Origin: Heritagella sp051881655
GTDB taxonomy: Bacteria > Bacillota > Clostridia > Oscillospirales > Acutalibacteraceae
Reading direction: 5' to 3'
Assembly: GCA_051881655.1 (NCBI GenBank)
Contig: JBJEQH010000196.1
Location: 1 to 7,741 of the forward strand
Length of the DNA: 7,741 nucleotides
In this document: positions 1 to 6,203 of the stretch, in pieces
How the letters are laid out: every line of letters starts with the position of its first letter
How positions within the stretch are numbered: position 1 is the first letter of the stretch
Made by a program: the position numbers and the translations under genes
The notes under the pieces: model-generated
Database searches by the model: none
What the model saw: the letters and a program-made list of their open reading frames with translations, nothing else
What the model was told of the DNA's origin: nothing

Positions 1-213
1 GGGCTGGATATCCTGGCGGTTAACGGGATTCCCACCCCGGGCAGCTATTATGCCATGCTGAACCGTCAGTTCGAGAGCGGCTCGCCGGTGGTGGTGACCC
101 GTACGGTTTACGCAGGCCGCCTGACCAAAGGCGCGCGGCCCAAAATGGAAAAGACTGGTTCCGCTGACGCAAAGGAGAACCGGAAGCCGGAGAAAAGGGA
201 GGACATCGCATGA
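1..213 (+). CDS. 3' end of an unidentified protein with a PDZ-like C-terminal segment (partial)
   Basis: The reading frame is open from the first base to a TGA at 211-213 and gives 70 residues; the start lies outside the window. The visible part begins GLDILAVNGIPTPGS and continues to a beta-strand-like stretch SPVVVTRTVYAGR. The pattern 'D-I-L-A-V-N-G-x-P' followed by a strand ending in V-x-R resembles the carboxylate-binding half of a PDZ domain, but this is only a resemblance. The last 30 or so residues are lysine, glutamate and arginine rich and look disordered. The stop overlaps the start of the dehydrogenase (ATGA at 210-213), so the two genes are translationally coupled and probably serve the same pathway. 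I do not recognise the gene and assign no function. Confidence 0.75.
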   Translation, partial: GLDILAVNGIPTPGSYYAMLNRQFESGSPVVVTRTVYAGRLTKGARPKMEKTGSADAKENRKPEKREDIA

Positions 214-1247
214 AAACCATCGGATCATTTTTTCTGGGTGAAAAGACCTTCGAAGTGAGGAATATGGAATTTTCCGCCCCCGGAGAGGGGGAGGTTCTGA
301 TCAAGGTAATGGCGGCGGGCATCTGCGGCACCGATGTGCATATTTACCACGGGGAAAAGGGAAGCGCCGATGTAACTCCGCCCATTGTGCTGGGACATGA
401 GTTTTCCGGCGTGGTCGAGGCGGTCGGTCCCGGGGTTACCACCGTAAAGCCCGGTGACGCGGTAACGCTGGATCCCAATATCTACTGTGGGAAGTGCCGG
501 CCCTGCCGCATGGGGAAAAAGCAGAACTGCGAGCATCTGTTTGCCCTGGGGGTGAACCGGGACGGCGGGTTTGCCCGGTACTGCATGGCCCCGCAGGAGC
601 AGTGCTTCCCCTTAGGGGACGGGGTCAGCTTTGAGGAGGGAGCCATGGCGGAGCCGCTGGCCTGCGCCCTGCACGGCATCGACCGCGCCCGGATTCAGCC
701 GGGTCAGAGCGTGCTGGTCATCGGCGGCGGTACCATTGGCCTTTTGATGATTCAGCTGTGCCGGCTGTCCGGGGCCTCTGCGGTTCTGCTCAGCGAGCCG
801 GTGGCGGCCCGCCGGGAGATTGGAAAAAGAGTGGGCGCCGACGGCTGCATCGACCCGATGACCGAGGATCTTCCCCAGAGAATCCGGCAGATCACCGGAC
901 GGGACGGGGTGGATGTGGTCATCGAGTGCGTAGGACGTCCGGCCGCCGTCACCCAGGCCTTCTCGGCGGCGGGGTTGGGCGCCACGGTGGTGCTGTTCAG
1001 TGTTCCGGGGGTAGAGGATACGGTTCCCCTGCCGCTTTTTGACGTGTATAAAAAGGAACTGAACATTATGGGTTCGTTTATCAACCCTGATACCCACCAG
1101 CGGGCGGTCAATCTGCTGCGCGGCGGCCGGCTGAAAATCCGGGAGCTGATTACCCATCGCTACGGGATTCACCATGTGGAGGACGCCGTTTTGATGCAGA
1201 TGAGCGCCCAGTCCATCAAGGTAATGGTTTTCCCCCAGGAGGAATGA
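210..1247 (+). CDS. Zinc-dependent medium-chain alcohol/polyol dehydrogenase
   Basis: This 345-residue protein is a full-length medium-chain dehydrogenase of the sorbitol/threonine/galactitol-1-phosphate dehydrogenase type, which oxidises a secondary alcohol with a nicotinamide cofactor in the cytosol. Visible motifs, in order: catalytic zinc ligand C39 in GICGTDVH; the GHEFSG box with H63 and E64; four structural-zinc cysteines C93, C96, C99 and C107; E148 in AEPL; and the Rossmann glycine motif GGGTIG at 172-177. An acidic residue, E196, at the end of the second beta strand of the cofactor fold favours NAD over NADP. The substrate cannot be read from sequence: sugar alcohols, sugar acids and threonine are all possible. 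The start ATG overlaps the upstream stop, and GGGAGG at 197-202 is a good ribosome site. The gene ends at a strong terminator, so it is the last gene of its operon. Confidence 0.93.
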   Translation: MKTIGSFFLGEKTFEVRNMEFSAPGEGEVLIKVMAAGICGTDVHIYHGEKGSADVTPPIVLGHEFSGVVEAVGPGVTTVKPGDAVTLDPNIYCGKCRPCRMGKKQNCEHLFALGVNRDGGFARYCMAPQEQCFPLGDGVSFEEGAMAEPLACALHGIDRARIQPGQSVLVIGGGTIGLLMIQLCRLSGASAVLLSEPVAARREIGKRVGADGCIDPMTEDLPQRIRQITGRDGVDVVIECVGRPAAVTQAFSAAGLGATVVLFSVPGVEDTVPLPLFDVYKKELNIMGSFINPDTHQRAVNLLRGGRLKIRELITHRYGIHHVEDAVLMQMSAQSIKVMVFPQEE

Positions 1248-1268
1248 CCGGCGCCCTGAAAAATGAAG

Positions 1269-1310
1269 AAAATCCCTCCCACGGTTTTTAAAAACCGTGG
1301 GAGGGATTTT
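1269..1310. terminator. Bidirectional intrinsic terminator (perfect 42-nt palindrome)
   Basis: The arm 1269-1289 is exactly complementary to 1290-1310, giving a stem of AAAATCCCTCCCACGG type with an AT-only centre. On the plus strand the stem ends in T6 (1307-1312). On the minus strand the complement of 1269-1272 gives a T4 run followed by C/T-rich sequence. It lies between convergent genes, 22 bases after the dehydrogenase stop and 16 bases before the end of the degenerate hydrolase, so it can end both transcripts. Confidence 0.92.
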
Positions 1311-1326
1311 TTGACGGAAAAGCGGA

Positions 1327-2256
1327 TTACAGGGGCAGAATTTTAAAGGCCGCTTCGTGCCCGGCGATCAGCTGGGACTTGTGGGCGAAGAAAATCCGCC
1401 CCGGCCGGTTGGCATGAAGCTGCTCAAGAATCCGGCCGGTACAGGGATCCAGAATATCGGCCAGCAGACTTCCGGCCTGCACGCGGTCCCCGGGTGTTGT
1501 GTGCCGGAAAAACAGGCCGCCGGCGGTGGTGAGAATGCTCTCCAGCGTATTCTCCCGGAACAGCACGGATTTTTCCCCCACGGGCACTTCACAGTGGGAA
1601 AGCCCCTTTTCCACCAAAAAGCGGAGAACGGCCTCCACGGCCATCCGGGCGGTTGTGCGGTCGATGCAGTCGGTTTCCTTGGTGTAAAGGGAGAAAGCCT
1701 GGGTATCCCAGATCTGCCAGTTGTAATTTAAGGTGGTGGTATCATAGGGTTGGGGCGTGCGCAGCACCACATAGGGCAGGCCGAAAGCCTGGGCTTCGCC
1801 GGTGTGCTGGTACCCGGTTTCCATCATGCGCACATGGGGCAGAAAATCGCCCGGCAGATAAAAGCTGGCCATTTGTACGCCGTAGCGGTACCCCTGCAGC
1901 GACTGAAAAATCCGGGCGGCGATGCGCTGGGTGGTCTCGCCCTGGTCATAGCCGGGGAACATGCGGTTGATATCGGTGTGATCGGCGGCCCAGAACCGGC
2001 TGCCCACATTCATGGAGAAGTGATTGGCGCAGGGCACGACCAGAACGCCGCAATCCGGCGACAGCTGTCCCCGTTCTTCCACTTCCTGCAGACGCTGAAT
2101 CAGCTGGGAGCAGATGAAGGTCTGCTGGATTTCGTTGCCCCGCAGAGCGCCCATCACGGCCAGGCTTTTCTTCTCCCCATTGCCAAACTGCCAGCCCTTC
2201 ACCTCCAGCTTTTGGCGGTAAGGGGTATCCACGGTAAATAAAGTGATTTCTCTCAT
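1327..2256 (-). CDS. Aspartoacylase/succinylglutamate desuccinylase-family protein, degenerate active site (probable pseudoenzyme)
   Basis: The 309 residues follow the AstE/AspA plan (M14-like metallohydrolase, COG3608): an N-terminal hydrolase domain and a C-terminal small beta domain at about 247-307. The family box DINR-x-FPG is intact at 95-102, but the catalytic residues are not. The zinc box G-x-H-G-x-E reads GALRGNE (36-42), with R39 in place of His and E42 kept. The third zinc ligand falls at M129 (QMAS against IHAS in the neighbour). The catalytic Glu of VVEMG falls at L165 (VVLRT). A zinc deacylase with these changes is unlikely to work as an ordinary hydrolase; a binding or regulatory role beside its active paralogue is inferred. 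The frame is intact along normal family length, so it is not a decayed gene. Its ATG overlaps the stop of the active copy (ATGA 2253-2256), with GGGAGG just upstream (2264-2269 on the plus strand). It is the last gene of the operon. Confidence 0.88.
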   Translation of the reverse strand: MREITLFTVDTPYRQKLEVKGWQFGNGEKKSLAVMGALRGNEIQQTFICSQLIQRLQEVEERGQLSPDCGVLVVPCANHFSMNVGSRFWAADHTDINRMFPGYDQGETTQRIAARIFQSLQGYRYGVQMASFYLPGDFLPHVRMMETGYQHTGEAQAFGLPYVVLRTPQPYDTTTLNYNWQIWDTQAFSLYTKETDCIDRTTARMAVEAVLRFLVEKGLSHCEVPVGEKSVLFRENTLESILTTAGGLFFRHTTPGDRVQAGSLLADILDPCTGRILEQLHANRPGRIFFAHKSQLIAGHEAAFKILPL

Positions 2257-3173
2257 AAGCTGCCTCCCAGAATGCGGGCGATGAGGGACCCCTCATACAC
2301 CACGGGATATTCCCGCAAAGTGAACAGAAGACCGGATGCGGGGGCGCACAGGCGCTGGCAGACAGAGCCGGTCAGCGGATCGGCGATGATGCCGATTTCC
2401 TGTCCTTTTTCGATGTGCGCTCCGTGCTCCACAGATGCGAAGAAAATGCCCGGGCAGGGGGCGTTGATGAAAGAAACATGTCCGTCCGAGCTGATCATGG
2501 GCGGGGTGATGGGGACAACCGGTGCGTTCCACATACCCAGATGAACCATCAGGTTGAGAATCCCCTCGATCAGCTGATCCCCATAGGATTTGGTAATCCG
2601 CATTCCCACGCCCATTTCCACCACCAGCGTGGGGGTGTCCAGGGCGTTCAGGCTGTGGGCCAGCGTGGATTCCAGCACTGTGGCGGCCGCGTGGATCCAC
2701 AGAAGGTTCATGTTCAGATATTTGGCCAGGGGAACCAGGCGCTGGGCCGTATGGACATTGATGCGCACCTGGGGGATCTCCCGCAGATAGATGTTGCTGG
2801 CGTGAATATCAATGCACACATCGGCGCCCACCAGATCCTCGATGACCTGATGGGCGATGTATTCGGATTGGCTGTTCCGGTCGCTGCCGGGGAATGTGCG
2901 GTTCATATCCAGGTCGAACTGGGGAATGCCCCGGGTCATGGTGCTGATGCCCAGGGGGTTCAGGGCCGGGTAGATGTCCACCGTACCGGACAGATGCTCC
3001 GGGTGTTCCGTGAGAATCCGCCCCAGCTTCCAGGCGACATATTGTCCCTCCAATTCGTCGCCGTGAATGCCGGTGACGACGCACAGCCGTTTGCCGCCGC
3101 TGCCGATGCGGTTTTTCTGGATCAGCAGGTTTTCCCCCACGGCCAGGGGCACCTGCAGAACTTGCTGAATCAT
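2253..3173 (-). CDS. Aspartoacylase/succinylglutamate desuccinylase-family zinc hydrolase, active-site complete
   Basis: This 306-residue protein carries the full catalytic set of the AstE/AspA family, zinc enzymes that cleave an amide between an acyl group and an amino acid. Visible are TGIHGDE with H37 and E40, FDLDMNRTFPG at 86-96 with the substrate-binding N-R pair, IDIHAS with H124 as third zinc ligand, and VVEMG with E186 as general acid/base. A C-terminal beta domain (about 230-304) follows. The substrate is unknown; the company of an amide-forming ATP-grasp module suggests it cleaves or edits an N-acyl or peptide product of that module. It is unlikely to be arginine-catabolic AstE because no ast genes are nearby. 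It starts 81 bases after the transglutaminase gene, with AGGGAGG at 3183-3189 and a 9-nt spacing, and a terminator-like hairpin ends immediately before that ribosome site. It is coupled to the degenerate paralogue by ATGA. Confidence 0.92.
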   Translation of the reverse strand: MIQQVLQVPLAVGENLLIQKNRIGSGGKRLCVVTGIHGDELEGQYVAWKLGRILTEHPEHLSGTVDIYPALNPLGISTMTRGIPQFDLDMNRTFPGSDRNSQSEYIAHQVIEDLVGADVCIDIHASNIYLREIPQVRINVHTAQRLVPLAKYLNMNLLWIHAAATVLESTLAHSLNALDTPTLVVEMGVGMRITKSYGDQLIEGILNLMVHLGMWNAPVVPITPPMISSDGHVSFINAPCPGIFFASVEHGAHIEKGQEIGIIADPLTGSVCQRLCAPASGLLFTLREYPVVYEGSLIARILGGSL

Positions 3174-3182
3174 GATAAAAAG

Positions 3183-3189
3183 CCTCCCT
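3183..3189 (-). promoter_or_regulatory. Shine-Dalgarno site of the active hydrolase, abutting a terminator
   Basis: On the minus strand this reads AGGGAGG and lies 9 nt before the ATG at 3171-3173. It starts only two bases after the T6 tract of the hairpin at 3194-3227, leaving no room for a separate promoter between the terminator and the gene. Confidence 0.8.
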
Positions 3190-3191
3190 AT

Positions 3192-3227
3192 AAAAAATCT
3201 CCCTGCCCCGAAGGGGAGGGAGATTTT
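3192..3227 (-). terminator. Intrinsic terminator or attenuator within the operon
   Basis: On the minus strand the arms AAAATCTCCCTCCCC (3213-3227) and GGGGCAGGGAGATTTT (3194-3209) pair around a UUC or UUCG loop, with one unpaired C or mismatch, and are followed by T6 (complement of 3192-3197). The CUUCGG apex is of the extra-stable tetraloop kind. It separates the amide-ligase trio from the hydrolase pair. Because no promoter is visible in the 81-bp gap, it probably works as a partial terminator that lowers or conditions expression of the hydrolases. The upstream arm contains CTCCCT, which could also pair with the AGGGAG of the ribosome site. Confidence 0.8.
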
Positions 3228-3254
3228 CCTCCGATCCCTCCATTGGGCGGATCC

Positions 3255-4031
3255 TCACTGATTTTGCGCCACGCGCATAAAAACGGTCTGGCACTGGTTG
3301 GCCGAACCGAGAAAAACACCCCGCTCCATGGGGCAGTCGCCGAAATCCCGGCCCACGTTAAAGCGGATATACCCCTCATCTGTCCAGCGATTGCGGGTGG
3401 GATCAATTCCTGTCCATGTTCCGTCCAGCCATACCTCGCACCAGGCGTGGCTGGCCCCCTCCCCTTCGGGCAGGCCGTTGCAGTAGCGGGCGGTCAGGCC
3501 GCAGGCCCGGGCCAGGGAGAGATAAATGTGGGTGTAATCCTGACACACGCCGCGGCCACAGGCGAATGCTTCGGCCGCAGTGGTCGTGGTGCCGGTCGCA
3601 CCGGGGGAATAGGACATATGGTGGAACACCGCCTCGCACAGTGCCCAGGCCCGTTCCGCGGGATTCTGCGGCAGAGAGAGCTGCTGCAAAAAGGCCAGAA
3701 GGGCCGGGCTGGGGGTGGTATAAGCGGAAGGATGGCGGAAAATGGGATGAGCCGGGCCGGGCTGCCGCTTGTCCGGATCCATCCGGGCTTTTCCCCGCGT
3801 GGTATAACGGAAGGAATCGTGGGGTGCTTCGATGCGGCCGATCTGAAGAAGGTTGCCGAAGCTGTCCCGCTGCCGGGCATAGGAGACACAGGGGGACAGC
3901 GAGAGTTCGGCATCCAGAATCTCCTGCCCGGGAAAAGAAGGGGGAATACACCGCAGAAGAAACGCGTGGCCGGTCACCGGGGCGTCAAACTGCAGAAAAA
4001 TGTCAAAGAGGAAGGAGAGGTCCCTTTTCAT
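3255..4031 (-). CDS. Transglutaminase-like cysteine peptidase/amidase family protein
   Basis: The 258-residue product has an N-terminal beta-rich half (about 1-100, like the bacterial transglutaminase-like N-terminal region) and a C-terminal transglutaminase core. The catalytic triad is visible: C163 in GRGVCQDYTH, H195 in GASHAWCEVWL, and D210 in GIDPTRN. This is the subtype found with alpha-E and circularly permuted ATP-grasp proteins. Members of the fold either cleave or form amide bonds; the direction here is not known. There is no signal peptide or membrane segment, so it should act in the cytosol with its neighbours. Its ATG overlaps the alpha-E stop (ATGA 4028-4031), with a GGAAGGG-like site about 12 nt upstream. 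It lies in the middle of the operon and has no promoter of its own that I can see. Confidence 0.93.
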   Translation of the reverse strand: MKRDLSFLFDIFLQFDAPVTGHAFLLRCIPPSFPGQEILDAELSLSPCVSYARQRDSFGNLLQIGRIEAPHDSFRYTTRGKARMDPDKRQPGPAHPIFRHPSAYTTPSPALLAFLQQLSLPQNPAERAWALCEAVFHHMSYSPGATGTTTTAAEAFACGRGVCQDYTHIYLSLARACGLTARYCNGLPEGEGASHAWCEVWLDGTWTGIDPTRNRWTDEGYIRFNVGRDFGDCPMERGVFLGSANQCQTVFMRVAQNQ

Positions 4032-4699
4032 ACGAGGAACAACCCTTCCACACTGCGCAGAAGCAGGCCAGGCTCTGCCGGGGTACCTCCCATAGCGGAA
4101 CCGGTAACCGTATCCAGTGCGGCGCGGTCAATGGGCAGATCGGTTTTGTAAAGGCGGTTCAGCAGCTTGCGCAGCTCGGGCTGCAGCCGGCCGCTGCGCC
4201 AGTTCAGCCGCAGCATCAGGCTCAGCCTCTCAACCAGGCTGCCGCATTTGGTGGTGTTCCGGGTGTTTTCCCCCTCCACACAGTCGTCCAGGCTTCCGCG
4301 GAAAGCCATAATATCGTCCAGTACCCACTGCAGCTGCACACTGGGCCCGTCACTCTCCGCGGCCAGCTCCATGGCATTGTGTGCCATCTGCAGATAGGCG
4401 AGAGTGGGGGAGGTGATGGTCTCCCGCAGAACCATCCCGTTGCCCAGCATCTGCTCCACACTGGTGTGGACAGAATCGGGGTTTTCGGCATCAAAAAGAT
4501 AATGGCGGAAGAAATCCTGCCGATAGGCTTCCCGGCAGGGAATTCCCATCCGGCGGCAGAACTCGGCGGGGGTCATCCCCTCGCTGTCCAGGGACTTATC
4601 ATATTGCTCCAGCAGAAACTGGATGGTCGTGTAAACCCGTTCGGTGTATCGTCCCAGCCAGAACAGGCGGTTTTGCATACTCAGCGTGACAGCACCCAT
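4028..4699 (-). CDS. Alpha-E domain protein (DUF403 family), short form
   Basis: This 223-residue, mostly helical protein matches the alpha-E family that accompanies circularly permuted ATP-grasp ligases. The N-terminal hallmark is NRLFWLGRYTERV (about 10-22). A second family-like stretch, SVEQMLGNGMVLRETIT (about 80-96), corresponds to the conserved N-A-R-x-V-R-E-x-I-S region, and FRGSLDDC followed by SLVERLSLMLRL (about 133-164) closes the helical domain. Family members are usually around 300 residues, so this one appears trimmed, mainly between the two halves. It has no known enzymatic motif; a scaffold or partner role for the ATP-grasp enzyme is the usual suggestion. The chosen ATG at 4697-4699 overlaps the ATP-grasp stop by 19 bases and has GGGAGGAGGG about 11 nt upstream. 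An internal ATG at 4676-4678, two bases after that stop, is an alternative start. Confidence 0.87.
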   Translation of the reverse strand: MGAVTLSMQNRLFWLGRYTERVYTTIQFLLEQYDKSLDSEGMTPAEFCRRMGIPCREAYRQDFFRHYLFDAENPDSVHTSVEQMLGNGMVLRETITSPTLAYLQMAHNAMELAAESDGPSVQLQWVLDDIMAFRGSLDDCVEGENTRNTTKCGSLVERLSLMLRLNWRSGRLQPELRKLLNRLYKTDLPIDRAALDTVTGSAMGGTPAEPGLLLRSVEGLFLV

Positions 4700-5994
4700 G
4701 TGTCTTTAAACCCTCCTCCCTGCGAAGAATTGACAATAAAGCTGTCCGGATTGCGGGAAAAACGGGTCAGGCCGCTGGGCCAGACGACGGTTTCCTGCGC
4801 GCCGGAGAGAACAAAGGCCCGTAAATCCGCTTTGCGCTCCACTTTCTCCCCCTCATCCATAATGGGCAGATCCTGAAAATCAATGACCTCCTGCGCGATA
4901 AACCGCCGCGGATCCGAGAGAATGGTCTGTTTCAGATTCTCCAGCTCTTCAGCACTCAGCCGGTTGCCAAAAATAACGCCGTATCCGCCGGCTTCCGCCA
5001 CATCTTTGATGACCAGCGAGGAAAGATGCTCGAAAGCGTAGGCCCGGTCCTCCTCATAGAAAAGCAGATAGGTGGGTGCGTTGGGGAGAATAGGCGTCTC
5101 GTGCAGATAGTATTCGATCATTTTGGGTACGAAATAGTAAATCCCCTTGTCATCGGCCACGCCATTGCCGAAGGCGTTCAGCACGGCCACATTCCCCGCG
5201 CGGTATGCGCTCATCAGATTGGGAATGCCGATCAGGGAATCGGGTGAAAAGGTGAGGGGATCCATGTAATCATCCGAGACACGGCGGTAGATGGCTCCCA
5301 CTTTCTGTTCGCCCCGAATGGAGCGGTAATAGAGGCAGGAATCATGCACGGACAGATCCCCGCTTTCCGCCAGAACGGCCCCGGCCTGCTCGGCCAGATA
5401 GGAGTGCTCGAAATAAGCGGCATTGTAGCGGCCCGGGGTAAAAACAACATTGATCCCGCCGGTATTCACGCTGTCCATAGTGCGCCGCAGCAGAAGACCG
5501 TACTCCCGGTTATCCAGTACGGCGTTGCGGCGGAAGGTCTCCGGGCTGACCCGGCGGCACAGCGACCGGGCGATCAGCGGATAACTGGCCCCCGAGGGAA
5601 TGCGCAGGTTATCTTCCAGAATGTACCACACGCCGTCTTTTCCCTTGACCAGGTCAATACCGGAAATGTGACTGTAAACTCCGCCGGCGGGGACAATTCC
5701 CTCACACTGCGGCAGATAGCCAGGGGAACGGTAGACAAAATCCTCGGGAATCACGCCGTCCGACAAAATGCGCTTTTCTCCGTAAATATCCTTTAAAAAC
5801 AGATTCAGGGCATTTACCCGCTGTTTCAGTCCCGCTTCCAGATGGTGCCATTCTGCGGCGGAAATCACCCGGGGGATGGCATCGAAGGGGAAAAGCCGTT
5901 CCTGGAACTGGCCGTTTTTGTAAATGCCGAACTTTACCCCATAACGGGAGAGCTGCTGATTGATCTGTTGTTCATGACGTACAAGGTCATCCAT
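4681..5994 (-). CDS. Circularly permuted ATP-grasp amide ligase family protein (DUF404/DUF407 type)
   Basis: This is a 437-residue protein of the circularly permuted ATP-grasp family, whose members are predicted to use ATP to form an amide or peptide bond through an acyl-phosphate; the product is unknown. Family signatures, in order: PFDAIPRVI (36-44) with EW just after; DIYG (69-72); LEDNLRIPSGASY (126-138); FTPGRYNAAYFEH (185-197); YRRVSDDYMDPL (236-247); GNGVADDK (276-283); VPKMIEYYL (289-297); VIKDVAEAGGYGV (328-340), the lysine plus glycine-rich nucleotide-binding loop; RRFIAQE (363-369); and RKADLRAFV (387-395). All expected blocks are present, so it looks active. I chose ATG at 5992-5994 over GTG at 6004-6006 because AGGTGG at 6003-6008 lies 8 nt before the ATG, while the GTG codons fall inside that ribosome site. 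It is the first gene of the operon, 70 bases downstream of a strong promoter and preceded by a hairpin. Confidence 0.94.
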   Translation of the reverse strand: MDDLVRHEQQINQQLSRYGVKFGIYKNGQFQERLFPFDAIPRVISAAEWHHLEAGLKQRVNALNLFLKDIYGEKRILSDGVIPEDFVYRSPGYLPQCEGIVPAGGVYSHISGIDLVKGKDGVWYILEDNLRIPSGASYPLIARSLCRRVSPETFRRNAVLDNREYGLLLRRTMDSVNTGGINVVFTPGRYNAAYFEHSYLAEQAGAVLAESGDLSVHDSCLYYRSIRGEQKVGAIYRRVSDDYMDPLTFSPDSLIGIPNLMSAYRAGNVAVLNAFGNGVADDKGIYYFVPKMIEYYLHETPILPNAPTYLLFYEEDRAYAFEHLSSLVIKDVAEAGGYGVIFGNRLSAEELENLKQTILSDPRRFIAQEVIDFQDLPIMDEGEKVERKADLRAFVLSGAQETVVWPSGLTRFSRNPDSFIVNSSQGGGFKDTWVLSR

Positions 5995-6002
5995 TCCATT
6001 CA

Positions 6003-6008
6003 CCACCT
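6003..6008 (-). promoter_or_regulatory. Shine-Dalgarno site deciding the ATP-grasp start
   Basis: AGGTGG on the minus strand sits 8 nt before the ATG at 5994. It directly follows the T6 tract of the upstream hairpin. It makes the upstream GTG codons at 6001-6006 improbable starts. Confidence 0.75.
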
Positions 6009-6049
6009 AAAAAAGCAGGACAAAAGCGCCTGCGGCGCCTTTGCCCTGC
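6009..6049 (-). terminator. Intrinsic terminator/attenuator in the ATP-grasp operon leader
   Basis: On the minus strand, GCAGGGCAAAGGCGC (6035-6049) pairs along all 15 positions with GCGCTTTTGTCCTGC (6015-6029), using two G-U pairs, around a 5-nt loop. T6 follows (complement of 6009-6014). The hairpin lies between the promoter at 6064-6092 and the ribosome site at 6003-6008, so it would stop transcripts a few dozen bases after initiation unless it is overcome. It cannot be the terminator of the LOG gene alone, because the operon promoter lies upstream of it. Confidence 0.85.
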
Positions 6050-6063
6050 ATGAACATAAGAAC

Positions 6064-6092
6064 AGTATACGATGTTTCAATGGGTTCGTCAA
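6064..6092 (-). promoter_or_regulatory. Sigma-A promoter of the ATP-grasp/alpha-E/transglutaminase operon
   Basis: On the minus strand the -35 box is TTGACG (6087-6092) and the -10 box is TATACT (6064-6069), separated by exactly 17 bp. The upstream flank (about 6093-6200) is strongly AT-rich and could act as an UP element. Transcription would begin near 6057, giving a leader of about 60 nt before the ATG at 5994. Confidence 0.82.
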
Positions 6093-6203
6093 GAAGAAAT
6101 GAATAAAGAAAATGAAATCTTGCAAATTTTAAGATATATCAGAGGAAATTCCGATATTTTTCAAATAAATTGAATAAATGCGATCAGAGAATTTCTTTTC
6201 AGA
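6093..6203. other. AT-rich gene-free stretch upstream of the operon promoter
   Basis: This stretch is conspicuously AT-rich against GC-rich neighbours and has no plausible coding frame. It includes TTCAA-ATAAA-TTGAA (6160-6174), a short inverted repeat, and GGAAATTCC at 6144-6152. It probably serves as upstream promoter context or as a binding region, but no specific site is established. Confidence 0.5.

Noticed and set aside
1327..2256. Decaying pseudogene explanation for the altered hydrolase
   Set aside because: The frame is uninterrupted, of normal family length, has a good ribosome site and keeps other family motifs. The changes are confined to catalytic positions.
2415..4151. Long plus-strand open frame of 578 codons opposite the hydrolase, transglutaminase and alpha-E genes
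   Set aside because: It lies antisense to three well-supported genes, crosses the terminator hairpin and intergenic gap, and reads as low-complexity Gly/Ala/Arg/Pro sequence without family motifs. This is a GC-rich shadow frame.
4676..4678. Internal ATG as the alpha-E start
   Set aside because: It has no good ribosome site, whereas the ATG at 4697-4699 has GGGAGGAGGG upstream. It remains possible because it would remove the 19-base overlap and the family normally begins close to this point.
3416..4876. Plus-strand open frame of 486 codons
   Set aside because: It is antisense to the transglutaminase, alpha-E and ATP-grasp genes, all with clear catalytic or family motifs; its product is Arg/Gly rich and unlike a folded protein.
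6001..6006. GTG start codons giving a 441-residue ATP-grasp protein
   Set aside because: These codons overlap the AGGTGG ribosome site, whose 8-nt spacing fits the ATG at 5994.
6009..6057. Known riboswitch or T-box in the ATP-grasp leader
   Set aside because: From the predicted start to the hairpin there is only room for a few bases, far too short for an aptamer or a T-box domain.
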